From Methylomicrobium sp035916875 (GTDB lineage Bacteria; Pseudomonadota; Gammaproteobacteria; Methylococcales; Methylomonadaceae), in contig NZ_JAXUHN010000090.1 of assembly GCF_035916875.1 (NCBI RefSeq), forward strand, positions 89,423-153,422: DNA of 64,000 bases. Direction: 5' to 3'. Made by a program: the position numbers and the translations under genes. Under the pieces are notes generated by a model. It saw nothing but the letters and a program-made list of their open reading frames with translations, had not been told where the DNA came from and ran no database searches. Numbering within the stretch: position 1 is the stretch's first letter; each line of letters begins with the position of its first letter. Shown here piece by piece: positions 35,800-44,469 of this stretch.

Positions 35800-36316
35800 G
35801 CAACCACCCCGGCAACGTCTTGATCAGCTTGCGAGCATGCGGGCTCTTGCTGCGGTTCCATTTTTTGCAGAACATCCGCGTAATAGGCTCGAAAAAGCAG
35901 TTGCCCCTGTGCTCCACCGCATGGGATCGCTCATAGGCCTGATCTATCTGCTCTTGCAAATCCTCCTCCGCCATCGTTTCGAATACCTGCGCCGCCGCCC
36001 GCTGCCGCGGCAGCAGGGCATTGTCGGCGACAATGCCCATCTCTTCGCGCTGCATGCAGTCCATCACCTGCGCGCCCAGCAATACCAGCTCCGCGCCGTT
36101 TTCCAGAAACGCCCGCAGGGTCACGCTCGCGCCCGCCCGGCGATGGGCCAGCAGCACGGGGTTCGCGAAATAAATGCGAATCCAGCGTTCGTTGCGGGCC
36201 GGGTCCTGCATGAACAGCGCGAAGTTGACATGATGCGTGCTGAGAATGCGCAGCTCGGACTCCAGCATGCTGAAAATGCGGCCCCAAAACTCTATTTCCT
36301 GATCTGAATAACTCAT
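35792..36316 (-). CDS. hypothetical early phage protein
   Basis: The protein has 174 residues and is predicted helical (DQEIEFWGRIFSMLESELRIL; LPRQRAAAQVFETMAEEDLQEQIDQAYERS). There are no known motifs. It is coupled to the upstream gene by ATGA. Confidence 0.6.
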   Translation of the reverse strand: MSYSDQEIEFWGRIFSMLESELRILSTHHVNFALFMQDPARNERWIRIYFANPVLLAHRRAGASVTLRAFLENGAELVLLGAQVMDCMQREEMGIVADNALLPRQRAAAQVFETMAEEDLQEQIDQAYERSHAVEHRGNCFFEPITRMFCKKWNRSKSPHARKLIKTLPGWLHG

Positions 36317-36711
36317 GGCCAGTCCCCTTCTGTGCGTATTTGTTTTTGGTTTGTAATGCCCTTGGTCCGCGCCCGTTCGATGCGGCGCAAGCGGGCCTTT
36401 TGTGCGTGTGACGGATCGAATAGCCCGGTTATGAAATGTTTAGCGGTTTCGCCGGCAAAAGCCGTCTTCTTTGCGACCGGGGGCGGATGGGGTCGGCCCT
36501 CGTTGGCCTCCCACCAGGCGACGATATCGTCTCGCCGCCATTGCATCTTTCCGCCGCCGGAACCCATGTTCCCAAGGAACGGGCGCGGAAAGCTCGGATC
36601 GGACTTCAATTTGAAACTAGGCCAGGCGACCGATTTGTTGCCGCAGAGCGTGCCGACCTCCTTCGCGCCGATCAGCTCCGATTGTGTGGAATCGATGGGT
36701 TTTGCCATCAT
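36313..36711 (-). CDS. AlpA/HTH-like early regulator
   Basis: The protein has 132 residues from ATG 36711 (ATGA overlap; a second ATG follows at 36708). The motif ELIGAKEVGTLCGNKSVAWPSFKLKSDPSFPRPFLG...MQWRRDDIVAWWEA is that of an AlpA-like winged DNA-binding domain (residues ~5-70). A basic C-terminal part follows. It probably regulates early transcription. Confidence 0.75.
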   Translation of the reverse strand: MMAKPIDSTQSELIGAKEVGTLCGNKSVAWPSFKLKSDPSFPRPFLGNMGSGGGKMQWRRDDIVAWWEANEGRPHPPPVAKKTAFAGETAKHFITGLFDPSHAQKARLRRIERARTKGITNQKQIRTEGDWP

Positions 36712-36896
36712 GCCTCCTTTGCGTCGATTTGAAACTCGCCGCACCAGTCATCGGCATACACCCGTGGGAACTCCGCAAAATCTTCAGGATCATGCATGAT
36801 CTTGGGCGGATGGCGTTGGCACTGGCGGCTCGAATCGGGAATATTGCCGGGTTTACGCGCATAACGGCAGACTGCGCAGGTTTGTTTATCTGTCAT
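36708..36896 (-). CDS. small Cys-rich early protein
   Basis: The protein has 62 residues with four spaced cysteines (CAVC, RQCQRHPP, DDWCGEF), probably a zinc site. Its ATG overlaps the TnpB stop as TAATG. It looks like the short Cys-rich early proteins of other transposable phages; the function is unknown. Confidence 0.65.
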   Translation of the reverse strand: MTDKQTCAVCRYARKPGNIPDSSRQCQRHPPKIMHDPEDFAEFPRVYADDWCGEFQIDAKEA

Positions 36897-38056
36897 TACG
36901 CCTCCTTGATTAAATCGGCGGAAATCTTCGGAAAACCCAGCGTCGCGGCTTGATTCAGCGCGCCCGCAACCAGGTTGTTCACCATCAGCGGATACATCAG
37001 GCTGACCGTATTGTGGCCGCGTTTGTCGCCCTTGCTGAAGATCAGACGGGCACGGATGCCGTCCAGCGCGTCCTTCTCGAAGATATCGTCCAGTTCTTTG
37101 CCGACGCGCGCGAATTTAAAGCGCAGGTAAGCGTCGAGCTGGCTGTCGAGCGGATTCAGCTCGATCAGCTCGCAGCGCTGCACCACCTCGCGCACCTCCG
37201 GCGCCCGTTCCGAAAGCTTGGTTTTCAGCTCGGTCTGGCCGATCAGTATGATCGACAACAACTTTTTGAAGCCGTCCTCCAGCTCGAAGAATCGCTTCAA
37301 GTGCTTCAATGTCGGCACGCTCAAGCCGTGCGCCTCTTCGATGATCAGGCAGTGTGAAAACCCGGAGTGCCGGCTCGACTTCAACAGCCGGTGCAACTGC
37401 CGACCCTTGGCCTCGATCGTCATTCTTGGCTTCTCCAGCGGCGCCAGTGCATGGATCATCGCATCCGCGATCGATCCTGCCTTCAGCGTCTTGCCCTTCA
37501 GATCATTGTCTTCCATGCCCAGCACGTAGGGCTCCATCACCACAATCGGCGCATCTTCGCGACCAATCCGATCGATCAGGTCGCGCCGCAGGGTGCTTTT
37601 GCCGCTGCCCGATTCGCCCGCGACCGCAATGAAGCCGCCGAGCTTGGCGGTGCTCCACATCGCCTCCCGCACATAGCGGATGTCCGGCGTCACGAACACG
37701 TCGCCAGGCTCCTGCACATCGTTGTCGAACGGATCGCGGAACAGGCCGAAATGTTTACGGGCCTGTGGCGACAAAGTCTGTTTTCGTAGTAGCATATCTA
37801 TGCCCTCCGGGGCGTTTGGGTTATTTTCCGTTTCCCCTGCTACGGGAACGGGTTCAAAATGCGCGGGCTTTACCGCGATGTTTTTGGCGGTCAATACCGC
37901 CGTGATCGATGCCTGCAATGCATCGCGCGGCGGATTGGTCGGCCAAATGCCGTGATTCACTAATTGCGCAATCGTTGCCGGACTTACCCCAACAAGCCGT
38001 CCAAGGCGCGCTTGCACAACTCCTTTCGTTTTCAGCAGAGCTTTCAGTGGCAGCAT
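36896..38056 (-). CDS. transposition ATPase (MuB/TnpB, ExeA-like AAA)
   Basis: The protein has 386 residues. The N-terminal HTH (RLGRLVGVSPATIAQLVNHGIWP) is followed by an AAA ATPase: Walker A AGESGSGKST at ~145-155, Walker B CLIIEEAHGLS, and sensor-region GQTEL. This matches the TnpB proteins of BcepMu-type phages, which load target DNA and activate the transposase. It lies downstream of TnpA with two small genes between. Confidence 0.92.
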   Translation of the reverse strand: MLPLKALLKTKGVVQARLGRLVGVSPATIAQLVNHGIWPTNPPRDALQASITAVLTAKNIAVKPAHFEPVPVAGETENNPNAPEGIDMLLRKQTLSPQARKHFGLFRDPFDNDVQEPGDVFVTPDIRYVREAMWSTAKLGGFIAVAGESGSGKSTLRRDLIDRIGREDAPIVVMEPYVLGMEDNDLKGKTLKAGSIADAMIHALAPLEKPRMTIEAKGRQLHRLLKSSRHSGFSHCLIIEEAHGLSVPTLKHLKRFFELEDGFKKLLSIILIGQTELKTKLSERAPEVREVVQRCELIELNPLDSQLDAYLRFKFARVGKELDDIFEKDALDGIRARLIFSKGDKRGHNTVSLMYPLMVNNLVAGALNQAATLGFPKISADLIKEA

Positions 38057-38274
38057 CGCGCCGCCCCCATCATGCGCTCAAGATCAGCCTTGTCTTGTTC
38101 GGAGACCATGGTCAATTCCGCCAGCTTCAATTGCGCGTACCGGGTAAGCTTGCCGGCTTTCGTCAACACCTTCGGATTTTCATCGATCCGCAAAAATTGA
38201 TGCACCGTGATATCGATCGGCGCGTTGAGATTGCTTGAGTCAACGTCTTCGATGATCAGGATATATTTCGCCAT
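38044..38274 (-). CDS. small early phage protein
   Basis: The protein has 76 residues, alpha/beta (MAKYILIIEDVDSSNLNAPIDITVHQFLRI). It overlaps the TnpB start by 13 bp. The function is unknown. Confidence 0.6.
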   Translation of the reverse strand: MAKYILIIEDVDSSNLNAPIDITVHQFLRIDENPKVLTKAGKLTRYAQLKLAELTMVSEQDKADLERMMGAARCCH

Positions 38275-38452
38275 TGTTTTTCCTCTGGTTTAAAAAAATC
38301 ACTTGTTCCGGCTTTATCCGAAATTCAAACGTCACGCCAAATAACACAATGTCCATCGTTGGCTCTTTGCCAGCTTTCAAAAGGTTCGAAAGGTTATTAA
38401 CGCAATCCGCCAGAAAGTCTTTTGCCGGTTGGTTTACGCTGAACGGCATCAT
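38240..38452 (-). CDS. small early phage protein between TnpA and TnpB
   Basis: The protein has 70 residues (FSVNQPAKDFLADCVNNLSNLLKAGKEP). It begins one base after the transposase stop and overlaps the next gene by 35 bp. The long overlap lowers confidence. Confidence 0.5.
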   Translation of the reverse strand: MMPFSVNQPAKDFLADCVNNLSNLLKAGKEPTMDIVLFGVTFEFRIKPEQVIFLNQRKNNGEIYPDHRRR

Positions 38453-40213
38453 CTAAACCGCCTGCAACTTAGCCCGCCCGGCCGCCGTGCGGCCAGCGCG
38501 GATGTCTGCCAGCACATCTTCCAGTTCGGGCCCGGTCGCCCCGGTTGGATACCGTTTCTGCAAATCGGCCAGCATTTCCGGCCGGTAATCGTCCTGCAGC
38601 CTGCCGCGCAGCCATTGCGCCATCTGCACCAGGTTCATGCTGGTCAGCCCGATTTGGGCGCGTTCCAGTTTGGCCGGAGTCTCCCGGTTCGGGAAATACG
38701 CCGGGGTCTGATATTCATCCATTTCCTTGTAGGGGTTGATCTGGCCGCCGAACGGCGCGGCCTTGGCCTTACGGTTGGCTTCTGCTTCCTCATCCGTTTC
38801 GGCCCCCATCGCCAAGCGTTCCAGCGCCTTGCGCGCGGTTTGTGCCGGCGTATCGGCATGGCGCGCATGGGTTTCGCCAATGTCCGCACCGTCGGTAAAC
38901 CAGCCCCATACCTCATCGCGCGGCTTTTCCGCCAGGGGATAAAACACGTCGTAGCCTTCCGCATCCACCAGCACCGCCAGCGCCGTGCCGCTCTGCCAGC
39001 CGCTTTGGCACACGTCGAGTTTTTGGCCGACCAGTACATTAGGAACTTGCGATACGTCGTAATCGATGCCTTTAAACCGCACCGTCAAATACGGCGTGAC
39101 CTTGCACGACTGCGGTTTGTCGCGCGCTAACTGCAACAGCTCTGCGGTCGATAAATCCGTCGCGATCAGTTGCTCTGCGGTAATCCGCTGCCAGGCCGCG
39201 TAGCGCGTCATGCCGTGCCGGGAGTGCTTGCGGGTGCCGTTAAACCAGTGCATCCAACGCTGGCCCAAGGCGTTCAGCGCATCGACATCGCGGATATGCG
39301 TCGCCATCTTCAGGCCAGATTCCAGGCCCAGCTCGATCACATCGTGCATCTTTTCCACCTGCCCCTTGGCACGCGCGCCCTGCGCGAAGATCAGCTTGAT
39401 GCCGAGCGCCTTGCACAAATTGCGGAACATCGCGCTGCGGTTGGCGCTGCCCCGGTCGAGCATGATGATGCGTGGAATACCGTAAAACGGGTACGCTTCG
39501 CGCTGCTGGATCGCCAGCACCAGCAGCATGCACAGACTCTCGGTGCTTTCGCCGCCGAGCGCGTAATAGATGAATACCGCGCAACTGGCATGATCGGTAA
39601 TCAAATAACGCTGTACCAGCTTGTGCTCGATCTTGGCGAAATGGCTGAGCTTGTTCTTGTAGCGCTCCACCGTTTTTACCTCTTCGATGCCGTAGCCCTG
39701 ATCGGGCAGCTTGTACAGCACGCACAGCGACGCATCGATTTGCCAGCACCAGTTCGGGTGTTTGCTGGTCAGCGGTGTCACCGGATCGGGCGCCTGCAGC
39801 TGCTCGGGATGCAGGCCGTAGCCGCGCATCGCCCGCTGAATCGCGCTGACCGTCAGCGGCTTGAACTCGCCGGTTTCCGGATCGACCCGCCCGGCCACGA
39901 TCATGCCGTTCTTGCGCAGCTCATCAATCGCCTGATCCCAAGGTTTCACACGCTTGGCGTTCTTACGGATGTGATCCAGATAATAGGTGGCGATAATCTC
40001 GGCCTCGGCGCGCTGCAGGCTGGTCGCGCCGGCGTCGTTGCGCCGCTTGCGCTTGGGCCGAACGCTGATCGCGTTCAGCCTGGCATGCAGCGTCTGCAGC
40101 GAAATCCCCAGCTCGACGCAGGCGGTCTGATAGATCTGGCCGCGCTGCCCGTGCGGGGCCTCTTGCGCCGCCAGCGCCACCGCCGCCAAGCGCTCCAGCA
40201 TCGCGGCGCTCAT
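38453..40213 (-). CDS. DDE transposase TnpA (rve fold, BcepMu-type)
   Basis: The protein has 586 residues from ATG 40213, which overlaps the upstream stop (ATGA). The catalytic triad is visible: WQIDAS (first Asp), IIMLDRGSANRSAMF (second Asp) and KGQVEKMHDVIE (Glu). HTH segments precede the core (LQTLHARLNAISVRPKRKRRNDAG), and a Mu-transposase C-terminal beta region follows (VTPYLTVRFKGIDYDVSQVP). It acts with TnpB on the end sites at 19286-19318 and 60941-60973. Confidence 0.95.
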   Translation of the reverse strand: MSAAMLERLAAVALAAQEAPHGQRGQIYQTACVELGISLQTLHARLNAISVRPKRKRRNDAGATSLQRAEAEIIATYYLDHIRKNAKRVKPWDQAIDELRKNGMIVAGRVDPETGEFKPLTVSAIQRAMRGYGLHPEQLQAPDPVTPLTSKHPNWCWQIDASLCVLYKLPDQGYGIEEVKTVERYKNKLSHFAKIEHKLVQRYLITDHASCAVFIYYALGGESTESLCMLLVLAIQQREAYPFYGIPRIIMLDRGSANRSAMFRNLCKALGIKLIFAQGARAKGQVEKMHDVIELGLESGLKMATHIRDVDALNALGQRWMHWFNGTRKHSRHGMTRYAAWQRITAEQLIATDLSTAELLQLARDKPQSCKVTPYLTVRFKGIDYDVSQVPNVLVGQKLDVCQSGWQSGTALAVLVDAEGYDVFYPLAEKPRDEVWGWFTDGADIGETHARHADTPAQTARKALERLAMGAETDEEAEANRKAKAAPFGGQINPYKEMDEYQTPAYFPNRETPAKLERAQIGLTSMNLVQMAQWLRGRLQDDYRPEMLADLQKRYPTGATGPELEDVLADIRAGRTAAGRAKLQAV

Positions 40214-41130
40214 CAGGACTCCTTGCCTTGGATGGTGTCCAGGTCGTCCTGAGTCAGCCATTCCGGCATCAGGCTTTCGGAAACGGTGTCCGGCAGGTTA
40301 AAGTCGCCGCGCAAAATCGCCAGCTCGCGGCCGATCTCGATCAGGCAGGCGGAGGCAAACTGTATGTGCTGGCCGGGGGCGGCTTCGAAAAGTTCGTTAA
40401 GTCGCTTGCGCAAATCGGTCATGACTGCGGCCTTGATGCGTTCGGCCGTATACTGCAGCTCATCGCGCGCGGCCAGGGCGGCGGTATCGGGCTCGGCGAA
40501 GGCAGTCTTGGCGCGATTCAATTCTTGCATGGCCAATTGCTCGTCGAGCTGATTGAGTTTTTGGTCTTTCTTCTGAATAATCAGATCCTTGGTTTCGGCG
40601 ATTTGCTTGGTCTCTTCGCGGCTTTTGCGCAAGGCGGCGCGCAGTTCCTTCACACTCATGCGGTCCACGTCGTCGAGTTTCAGACCGCGCACGGTGCCGC
40701 CTTCGTCGACTAGGCCGGTAATTTCCTCGTTATCCAGCACCATCAGTTCGAGCAGCTTGGATTTTCCGAGCTGTTTCAAATGATGCGACGTCGCAACATT
40801 TGAAAACTTGACGGCGGCTTGCATCATTCGGAATGCAACCGTTCTGTCGATTCCGATCTTGTCGAGGCAATTCAGCCACTCGCCATGCGGTTCATGCTCC
40901 TTGAGCAGTGTCAGTCGTTTGCCGGCTTCCAGCATCGCCTCCGCCGACTGGCTAAGAAAAAACCGCGTTTCTTGTATTGTGCGGTCGCGCTCGTACGGAA
41001 TGATGTCGCCGTAATGCGCGTCGATCTCGGCAAGCGCCTGAGTTTGTTCATTAAACAGCTCTGGCTTGATGCCGGGCGCTTCGGCGTCCTTAACGCTGCT
41101 GTCGATAATGTCGCTGGGTGTGCGTGCCAT
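40213..41130 (-). CDS. DUF3102 early phage protein
   Basis: The protein has 305 residues. Residues ~25-110 (RFFLSQSAEAMLEAGKRLTLLKEHEPHGEWLNCLDKIGIDRTVAFRMMQAAVKF) match the DUF3102 domain. A coiled coil (~150-215) follows. DUF3102 proteins commonly sit just upstream of the transposase in such phages. The function is unknown; DNA contact is likely. Confidence 0.85.
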   Translation of the reverse strand: MARTPSDIIDSSVKDAEAPGIKPELFNEQTQALAEIDAHYGDIIPYERDRTIQETRFFLSQSAEAMLEAGKRLTLLKEHEPHGEWLNCLDKIGIDRTVAFRMMQAAVKFSNVATSHHLKQLGKSKLLELMVLDNEEITGLVDEGGTVRGLKLDDVDRMSVKELRAALRKSREETKQIAETKDLIIQKKDQKLNQLDEQLAMQELNRAKTAFAEPDTAALAARDELQYTAERIKAAVMTDLRKRLNELFEAAPGQHIQFASACLIEIGRELAILRGDFNLPDTVSESLMPEWLTQDDLDTIQGKES

Positions 41131-41132
41131 GT

Positions 41133-41453
41133 TTATCCTCTATTCATACGTTGTTTGATTTCACCCAGGCGTTCCTGAGCCTGGTCTATCGAGTGCAACA
41201 TGGCCAGGCTCGATTTGGCGAACCATATGCTGGGCCGAATCCGCCCGGTTTCGGCGATGCGTTCGGCAAAGCCGGCGTTTTCCAATGTATTGACGTAGCG
41301 CGTAATGTCGCTCGCGCTGAGCCCGGTTTCCCGTGCCAGTTCGGACGAGCTGAATCCGTGCGCCATGTTGCGCGTTAAAACCTTCATTACAGCGAGCACC
41401 TTCAAGGTGCTCTTCAGGTCCTGGGTTGTTCTTGTTTTTGTGGTCATGGTCAT
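41133..41453 (-). CDS. winged-helix regulator (IclR-type HTH)
   Basis: The protein has 106 residues. The HTH segment LKVLAVMKVLTRNMAHGFSSSELARETGLSASDITRYVNTLENAGFAERI is of the IclR/MarR winged-helix type, without an effector domain. It belongs to the early operon. Confidence 0.85.
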   Translation of the reverse strand: MTMTTKTRTTQDLKSTLKVLAVMKVLTRNMAHGFSSSELARETGLSASDITRYVNTLENAGFAERIAETGRIRPSIWFAKSSLAMLHSIDQAQERLGEIKQRMNRG

Positions 41454-41923
41454 TCTTCGTCAAACGGTAATTCGGGTTGATGCGATTTCTCGACGTTAAT
41501 CTTGTGCCATGCCAAACGTTCCAAGGCAGTCTGCACAGCGGCCAAGGTTTCGACAGTGTCGGCCTGGTCGGCGTAGAACTTAATCAGCGCGCCGATCGCG
41601 TCATGCGTAACCTCCTGCAGGGTGTGGATGTCCTCCGGCGAAGCTAGCTTGCCGCGCGGAAAATCGATCACCAGCTTGCCGCTCGACACGGCCAGCCAGC
41701 GGCTGACCAAATGAATGCCGCAGGCATGTTCGAAGGGGCGAATCATTCGGCTGGGAAGGTTCGCTTCCTGCACCCATTTGTACAGCGTCCATTTGCTCGC
41801 CAACCCCATCGTGTCCGCGATGTTGTCGATCGACTGGTTGTGTTTTTCCCGCGCATACTCCAGACACAGGTCCATTGCATCCCGCAGGCTGGACGGTTGC
41901 ACGCGTTTCCAATTTCGTCTCAT
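41450..41923 (-). CDS. CII-like early regulator
   Basis: The protein has 157 residues from ATG 41923 (ATGA overlap). The pattern SLRDAMDLCLEYAREKHNQSIDNIADTMGLASKWTLYKWVQEANLP followed by RMIRPFEHACGIHLVSRWLA resembles phage CII-type helix-turn-helix proteins. It probably acts on early transcription. The longer frame to 42058 is rejected because it lies inside the next gene. Confidence 0.7.
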   Translation of the reverse strand: MRRNWKRVQPSSLRDAMDLCLEYAREKHNQSIDNIADTMGLASKWTLYKWVQEANLPSRMIRPFEHACGIHLVSRWLAVSSGKLVIDFPRGKLASPEDIHTLQEVTHDAIGALIKFYADQADTVETLAAVQTALERLAWHKINVEKSHQPELPFDEE

Positions 41924-42369
41924 GGGCGCGGCTCTAGTAAACGCGATACTGTTTTGCTCGCTTTGTCGAGCGCCTCGAACTGGCGGTTTGTCGGTGGAGG
42001 ACAAGCACAGTAATCGGCGATATGAAATAAGTCGTTTTTTGTCTCGATCACTTCGCAAATGACGTGCTTTCTATCGTCAGTAGGCAGACAGTCCACCGGT
42101 ATCGAAAAACGGGTTGGCTTTAGGCTTGACTTAAAATACTCGGTTCGCGTAATGCGGCCTTGCTCTATGAGCATTGCGAGGGCTTGCTCAATCTCCGCCT
42201 CAGTCAGGTCAAATATTTTCAGGAAACTGAGAGTAAATCGATGGCTGCAACCTATGGGCTCGGCAACGCGCATCATGTCCAGCAATAAAAGCGCAGCGGT
42301 GGAATCGACTGAGCGATGTCGACGGCGGCAAGCCAAGCAAGGATTTTTTTTGGAAGCAATTCTTTTCAT
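41920..42369 (-). CDS. hypothetical early protein, first gene of minus-strand operon
   Basis: The protein has 149 residues from ATG 42369, preceded by GGGTGG. A basic N-terminus with CLACRRRHR precedes a winged-helix-like region (LKIFDLTEAEIEQALAMLIEQGRITRTEYFKS). The longer frame to 42456 crosses the promoter region and is rejected. It is a likely regulator at the start of the early operon. Confidence 0.65.
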   Translation of the reverse strand: MKRIASKKNPCLACRRRHRSVDSTAALLLLDMMRVAEPIGCSHRFTLSFLKIFDLTEAEIEQALAMLIEQGRITRTEYFKSSLKPTRFSIPVDCLPTDDRKHVICEVIETKNDLFHIADYCACPPPTNRQFEALDKASKTVSRLLEPRP

Positions 42370-42471
42370 TGCGCCACCCAGGGATACAAACAAAAACCGC
42401 TTTTGTGCATTGCGAAAATTTGTTTTACACTGCAAAAATAGGATCGTCTTAAACACAAACGGAAGAACAAC
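42370..42471. promoter_or_regulatory. divergent early promoter region
   Basis: This A+T-rich 102-bp spacer lies between the leftward early operon (ATG 42369) and a rightward gene (ATG 42472). It contains repeated TTGTG/TGCA-type words (GTGCATTGCG, ACACTGCAAA) that may be operators for the XRE repressor or the gp16-like protein. No promoter can be fixed by eye. Confidence 0.5.
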
Positions 42472-42786
42472 ATGGTTAACGACCTACAGAGCCAAATCGA
42501 CGCATTACGCGCCGAGCTAAAAACAACAGATGACTGGGCGACCGGCGTTTTTTTGGTGCTGGAACAAATCCTGCCGTTTCTGCTGCGCGGACACCCGGAG
42601 ATTGCCAAGATCCAGCAATCGCTAAAACACAGCGAAGAGCGCTTCGAAGAGCTGAGTGCGCATCCGGAACGCGCGGAAGACAGCGACGAAACCGCGGAGA
42701 AATACGAAGCGGCAAAAATACTTTATCGGCAATTGGCGCTGCTCGGAGTGTGGCCGAATAGTGATCCGGGCAAGGCGGCTCGCTAA
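42472..42786 (+). CDS. hypothetical phage protein in control region
   Basis: The protein has 104 residues (LQSQIDALRAELKTTDDWATGVFLVLEQILPFLL, then a charged helical part) and a GGAAGA site. It lies on the plus strand inside the otherwise leftward early side. A competing minus-strand frame (42476-42877, with AGGAG) covers the same bases; the plus frame looks more protein-like. Confidence 0.5.
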   Translation: MVNDLQSQIDALRAELKTTDDWATGVFLVLEQILPFLLRGHPEIAKIQQSLKHSEERFEELSAHPERAEDSDETAEKYEAAKILYRQLALLGVWPNSDPGKAAR

Positions 42787-42885
42787 TCGATTGAACGAGC
42801 TGGGCGGCAACGGCGGCGGTGAGCACGCGCTTGCCGTTGGCGCGGGTGCTCCCCTGTATAAGGGCAGTCTGAATCATGGCGGCTC

Positions 42886-43092
42886 CTAGGCGGCTTGTTG
42901 GGAACTATCGACCTTCAAGCCCAGCTTGACGGCGATCTCGTAGCACTTGCCGTACTTGGCTTTGGTTTGCCCGTTGAGAACCCGGTAAACCTCGTTACGG
43001 GTGTAGCCGTTGTTTTTGGCCCACGCGGAAAAGGTTTGGCCACGTTGTTGGAATTGTTCTTTAACCTGTTCGGGGGTGAGTGGTTTTTTCAT
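42886..43092 (-). CDS. BcepMu gp16-family DNA-binding protein (Ner-like role)
   Basis: The protein has 68 residues. TPEQVKEQFQQRGQTFSAWAKNNGYTRNEVYRVLNGQTKAKYGKCYEIAVKLGLK is the phage-associated BcepMu gp16 pattern, a short HTH. It is divergent from the XRE repressor and probably acts as the early regulator opposing it, in the position of Mu Ner. Confidence 0.88.
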   Translation of the reverse strand: MKKPLTPEQVKEQFQQRGQTFSAWAKNNGYTRNEVYRVLNGQTKAKYGKCYEIAVKLGLKVDSSQQAA

Positions 43093-43184
43093 GGTGAGTT
43101 ACCTCGCTTTGTGTGGATGCAAATTAGTTTGCACTTTGTTGGGCTTAATAATATGACGTATAAATCATAAATTCAATATTTTTT
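43093..43184. promoter_or_regulatory. repressor/gp16 divergent operator region
   Basis: This 92-bp spacer contains a perfect short palindrome TGCAAA-TTAG-TTTGCA (43118-43133) and two near-repeats, ATGACGTATAAATCAT and the ATGACTGATAAATCA that begins the repressor gene. These are candidate operators. The region is A+T-rich, as expected for divergent promoters. Confidence 0.55.
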
Positions 43185-43604
43185 ATGACTGATAAATCAA
43201 CTTTTTTCATAAGACTTAAAGAAATCAGAAAAAAAATGAAGCTGACACAGGCGCAAGCGGCCGAAATTTGCGGTGTGCGGCAAGAAACTTGGAGTCGTTA
43301 TGAGAAGGGGACACTATCCCCGGGCATGGATGTTTTAGCGGCAATAGCTGCGGCTGGCGGAGACGTTAATTACATCCTGACGGGTGAATATTCGTTCATT
43401 AAAACTTTTAGCATGACTTTGAGCGGCGAACAGGTTGATGCAATAACTGCGACGCTTTCAGAGCGGGAAGCCAAGCTTCTGGATAACTATCGGCATATTG
43501 CCGATGAGGAGGACAAGCGCACTGTAGAACGCACGGCGCTGATGGCCGCGAGGCCGACATCCAAGGAGTCGGAATCGAAAACCAAGGTAAAAAGAGCGGG
43601 TTAA
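43185..43604 (+). CDS. XRE-family prophage repressor
   Basis: The protein has 139 residues. The N-terminal HTH_3 domain (RLKEIRKKMKLTQAQAAEICGVRQETWSRYEKGTLSPGMDVLAAIAAAGGDVNYILTG) is followed by a C-terminal helical part. There is no LexA-like self-cleaving peptidase domain, so induction likely depends on the antirepressor or another factor. It corresponds to BcepMu gp17. Confidence 0.88.
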   Translation: MTDKSTFFIRLKEIRKKMKLTQAQAAEICGVRQETWSRYEKGTLSPGMDVLAAIAAAGGDVNYILTGEYSFIKTFSMTLSGEQVDAITATLSEREAKLLDNYRHIADEEDKRTVERTALMAARPTSKESESKTKVKRAG

Positions 43605-43628
43605 CTATTGACAGAAACAGGTAAAGCT

Positions 43629-43877
43629 ATGATTGAAGATTACGAAAGACGGAAGGCTTGGATAGAAAACGCGGATAACATTGTTACCGATGCCTGTAAA
43701 CAGGAAGGCTATGACGTTCCGCCTTTGCTGCGAGACGCCTTAATTCAGGCGATTAGACTGCATCACCTGAGTGAGGCTGGGGCTTTTTGTTTAGTTGAAG
43801 CGCTCGCCAATGTGGAGCGACAAGCCGGAAAGTTACCGCTCAAGCCGTTTCCCTTTGAAGGGTTCAAGGAATCATGA
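43629..43877 (+). CDS. hypothetical protein downstream of repressor
   Basis: The protein has 82 residues from ATG 43629, supported by AGGTAAAG; a TTG at 43608 is possible. It is helical (DYERRKAWIENADNIVTDACKQEGYDVPPLLRDALIQAIRLHHLSEAGAFCLVEAL). It is probably co-transcribed with the repressor; the function is unknown. Confidence 0.6.
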   Translation: MIEDYERRKAWIENADNIVTDACKQEGYDVPPLLRDALIQAIRLHHLSEAGAFCLVEALANVERQAGKLPLKPFPFEGFKES

Positions 43878-44077
43878 CTGATGGCTCTAAAGAAATTGTA
43901 AGGAAGATCAAGACGCCATCAAGCGCATGGCGCTACTCGCCGCGAAAGCGGACCAAAAAGACGGAACAAACAGATAAAATAACAACAGGTCAAATTGAGG
44001 AAGGCCGGATGAAATGGCGTTCGACGACCCATCTCGGCTTGCTGTTTATTGTCTACGTTTAAAACATGGGGATATTT

Positions 44078-44428
44078 ATGAAATCGAAACTCATCGTTGC
44101 CGCTTGCGCAACCTTGGCGTTAACCGCCTGTGCCAATAAATACGCAGGTTGGGAATTTGTGCGGCTGGAAAACTCGGTGCCGGATAATTGCGTTTACAAA
44201 ATGCAGGAGGTTTGCACCGAGCCAGGTCTTAAATGCTACAACTGGCACAAACAGCGGGCTACGATGTTCGATGCCAATACCGTTGTTATTACCCAGACGA
44301 AGGAGCAGCATCAAGCCACATTCTCGCCTTGGTCCGGCAAGTTCAATTCGGGAACGATGGGCACCACGCTGGCTGAGTATTACCGGTGTAACGGCGCGAA
44401 AAACATTAGCCCACGCGCCTCAAATTAG
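44078..44428 (+). CDS. small lipoprotein cargo gene
   Basis: The protein has 116 residues. The signal MKSKLIVAACATLALTAC has a lipobox (LTAC). The mature part has three further cysteines (DNCVYK, EVCTEPGLKC) and ends with a short polar tail. It lies in the lysogeny region, so it is probably expressed by the lysogen and may alter the cell envelope. The family is unknown. Confidence 0.65.
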   Translation: MKSKLIVAACATLALTACANKYAGWEFVRLENSVPDNCVYKMQEVCTEPGLKCYNWHKQRATMFDANTVVITQTKEQHQATFSPWSGKFNSGTMGTTLAEYYRCNGAKNISPRASN

Positions 44429-44436
44429 AGCGTAGC

Positions 44437-44469
44437 GCGTTGGGTTAGGCGTCAGCTGTAACCCAACGC
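44437..44469. repeat. host-type intergenic hairpin repeat
   Basis: It has 11-bp perfect arms (GCGTTGGGTTA and complement TAACCCAACGC) around an 11-base loop. Such GGGTTA/TAACCC intergenic stems are common in bacterial chromosomes. Here the stem precedes the DinD-like gene within the prophage. Confidence 0.7.

Noticed and set aside
39170..40252. 360-residue plus-strand frame
   Set aside because: Antisense to the DDE transposase; shadow of G+C-rich codon usage.
42476..42877. Minus-strand frame with a good AGGAG site after the gp16-like gene
   Set aside because: Overlaps a more protein-like plus gene and becomes low-quality after ~30 residues. A short real peptide at its start cannot be excluded.
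43874..44062. 62-residue plus frame overlapping the previous stop
   Set aside because: Composition is poor and another frame in the same stretch shows repressor-tail-like fragments, so it is likely decayed or noncoding.
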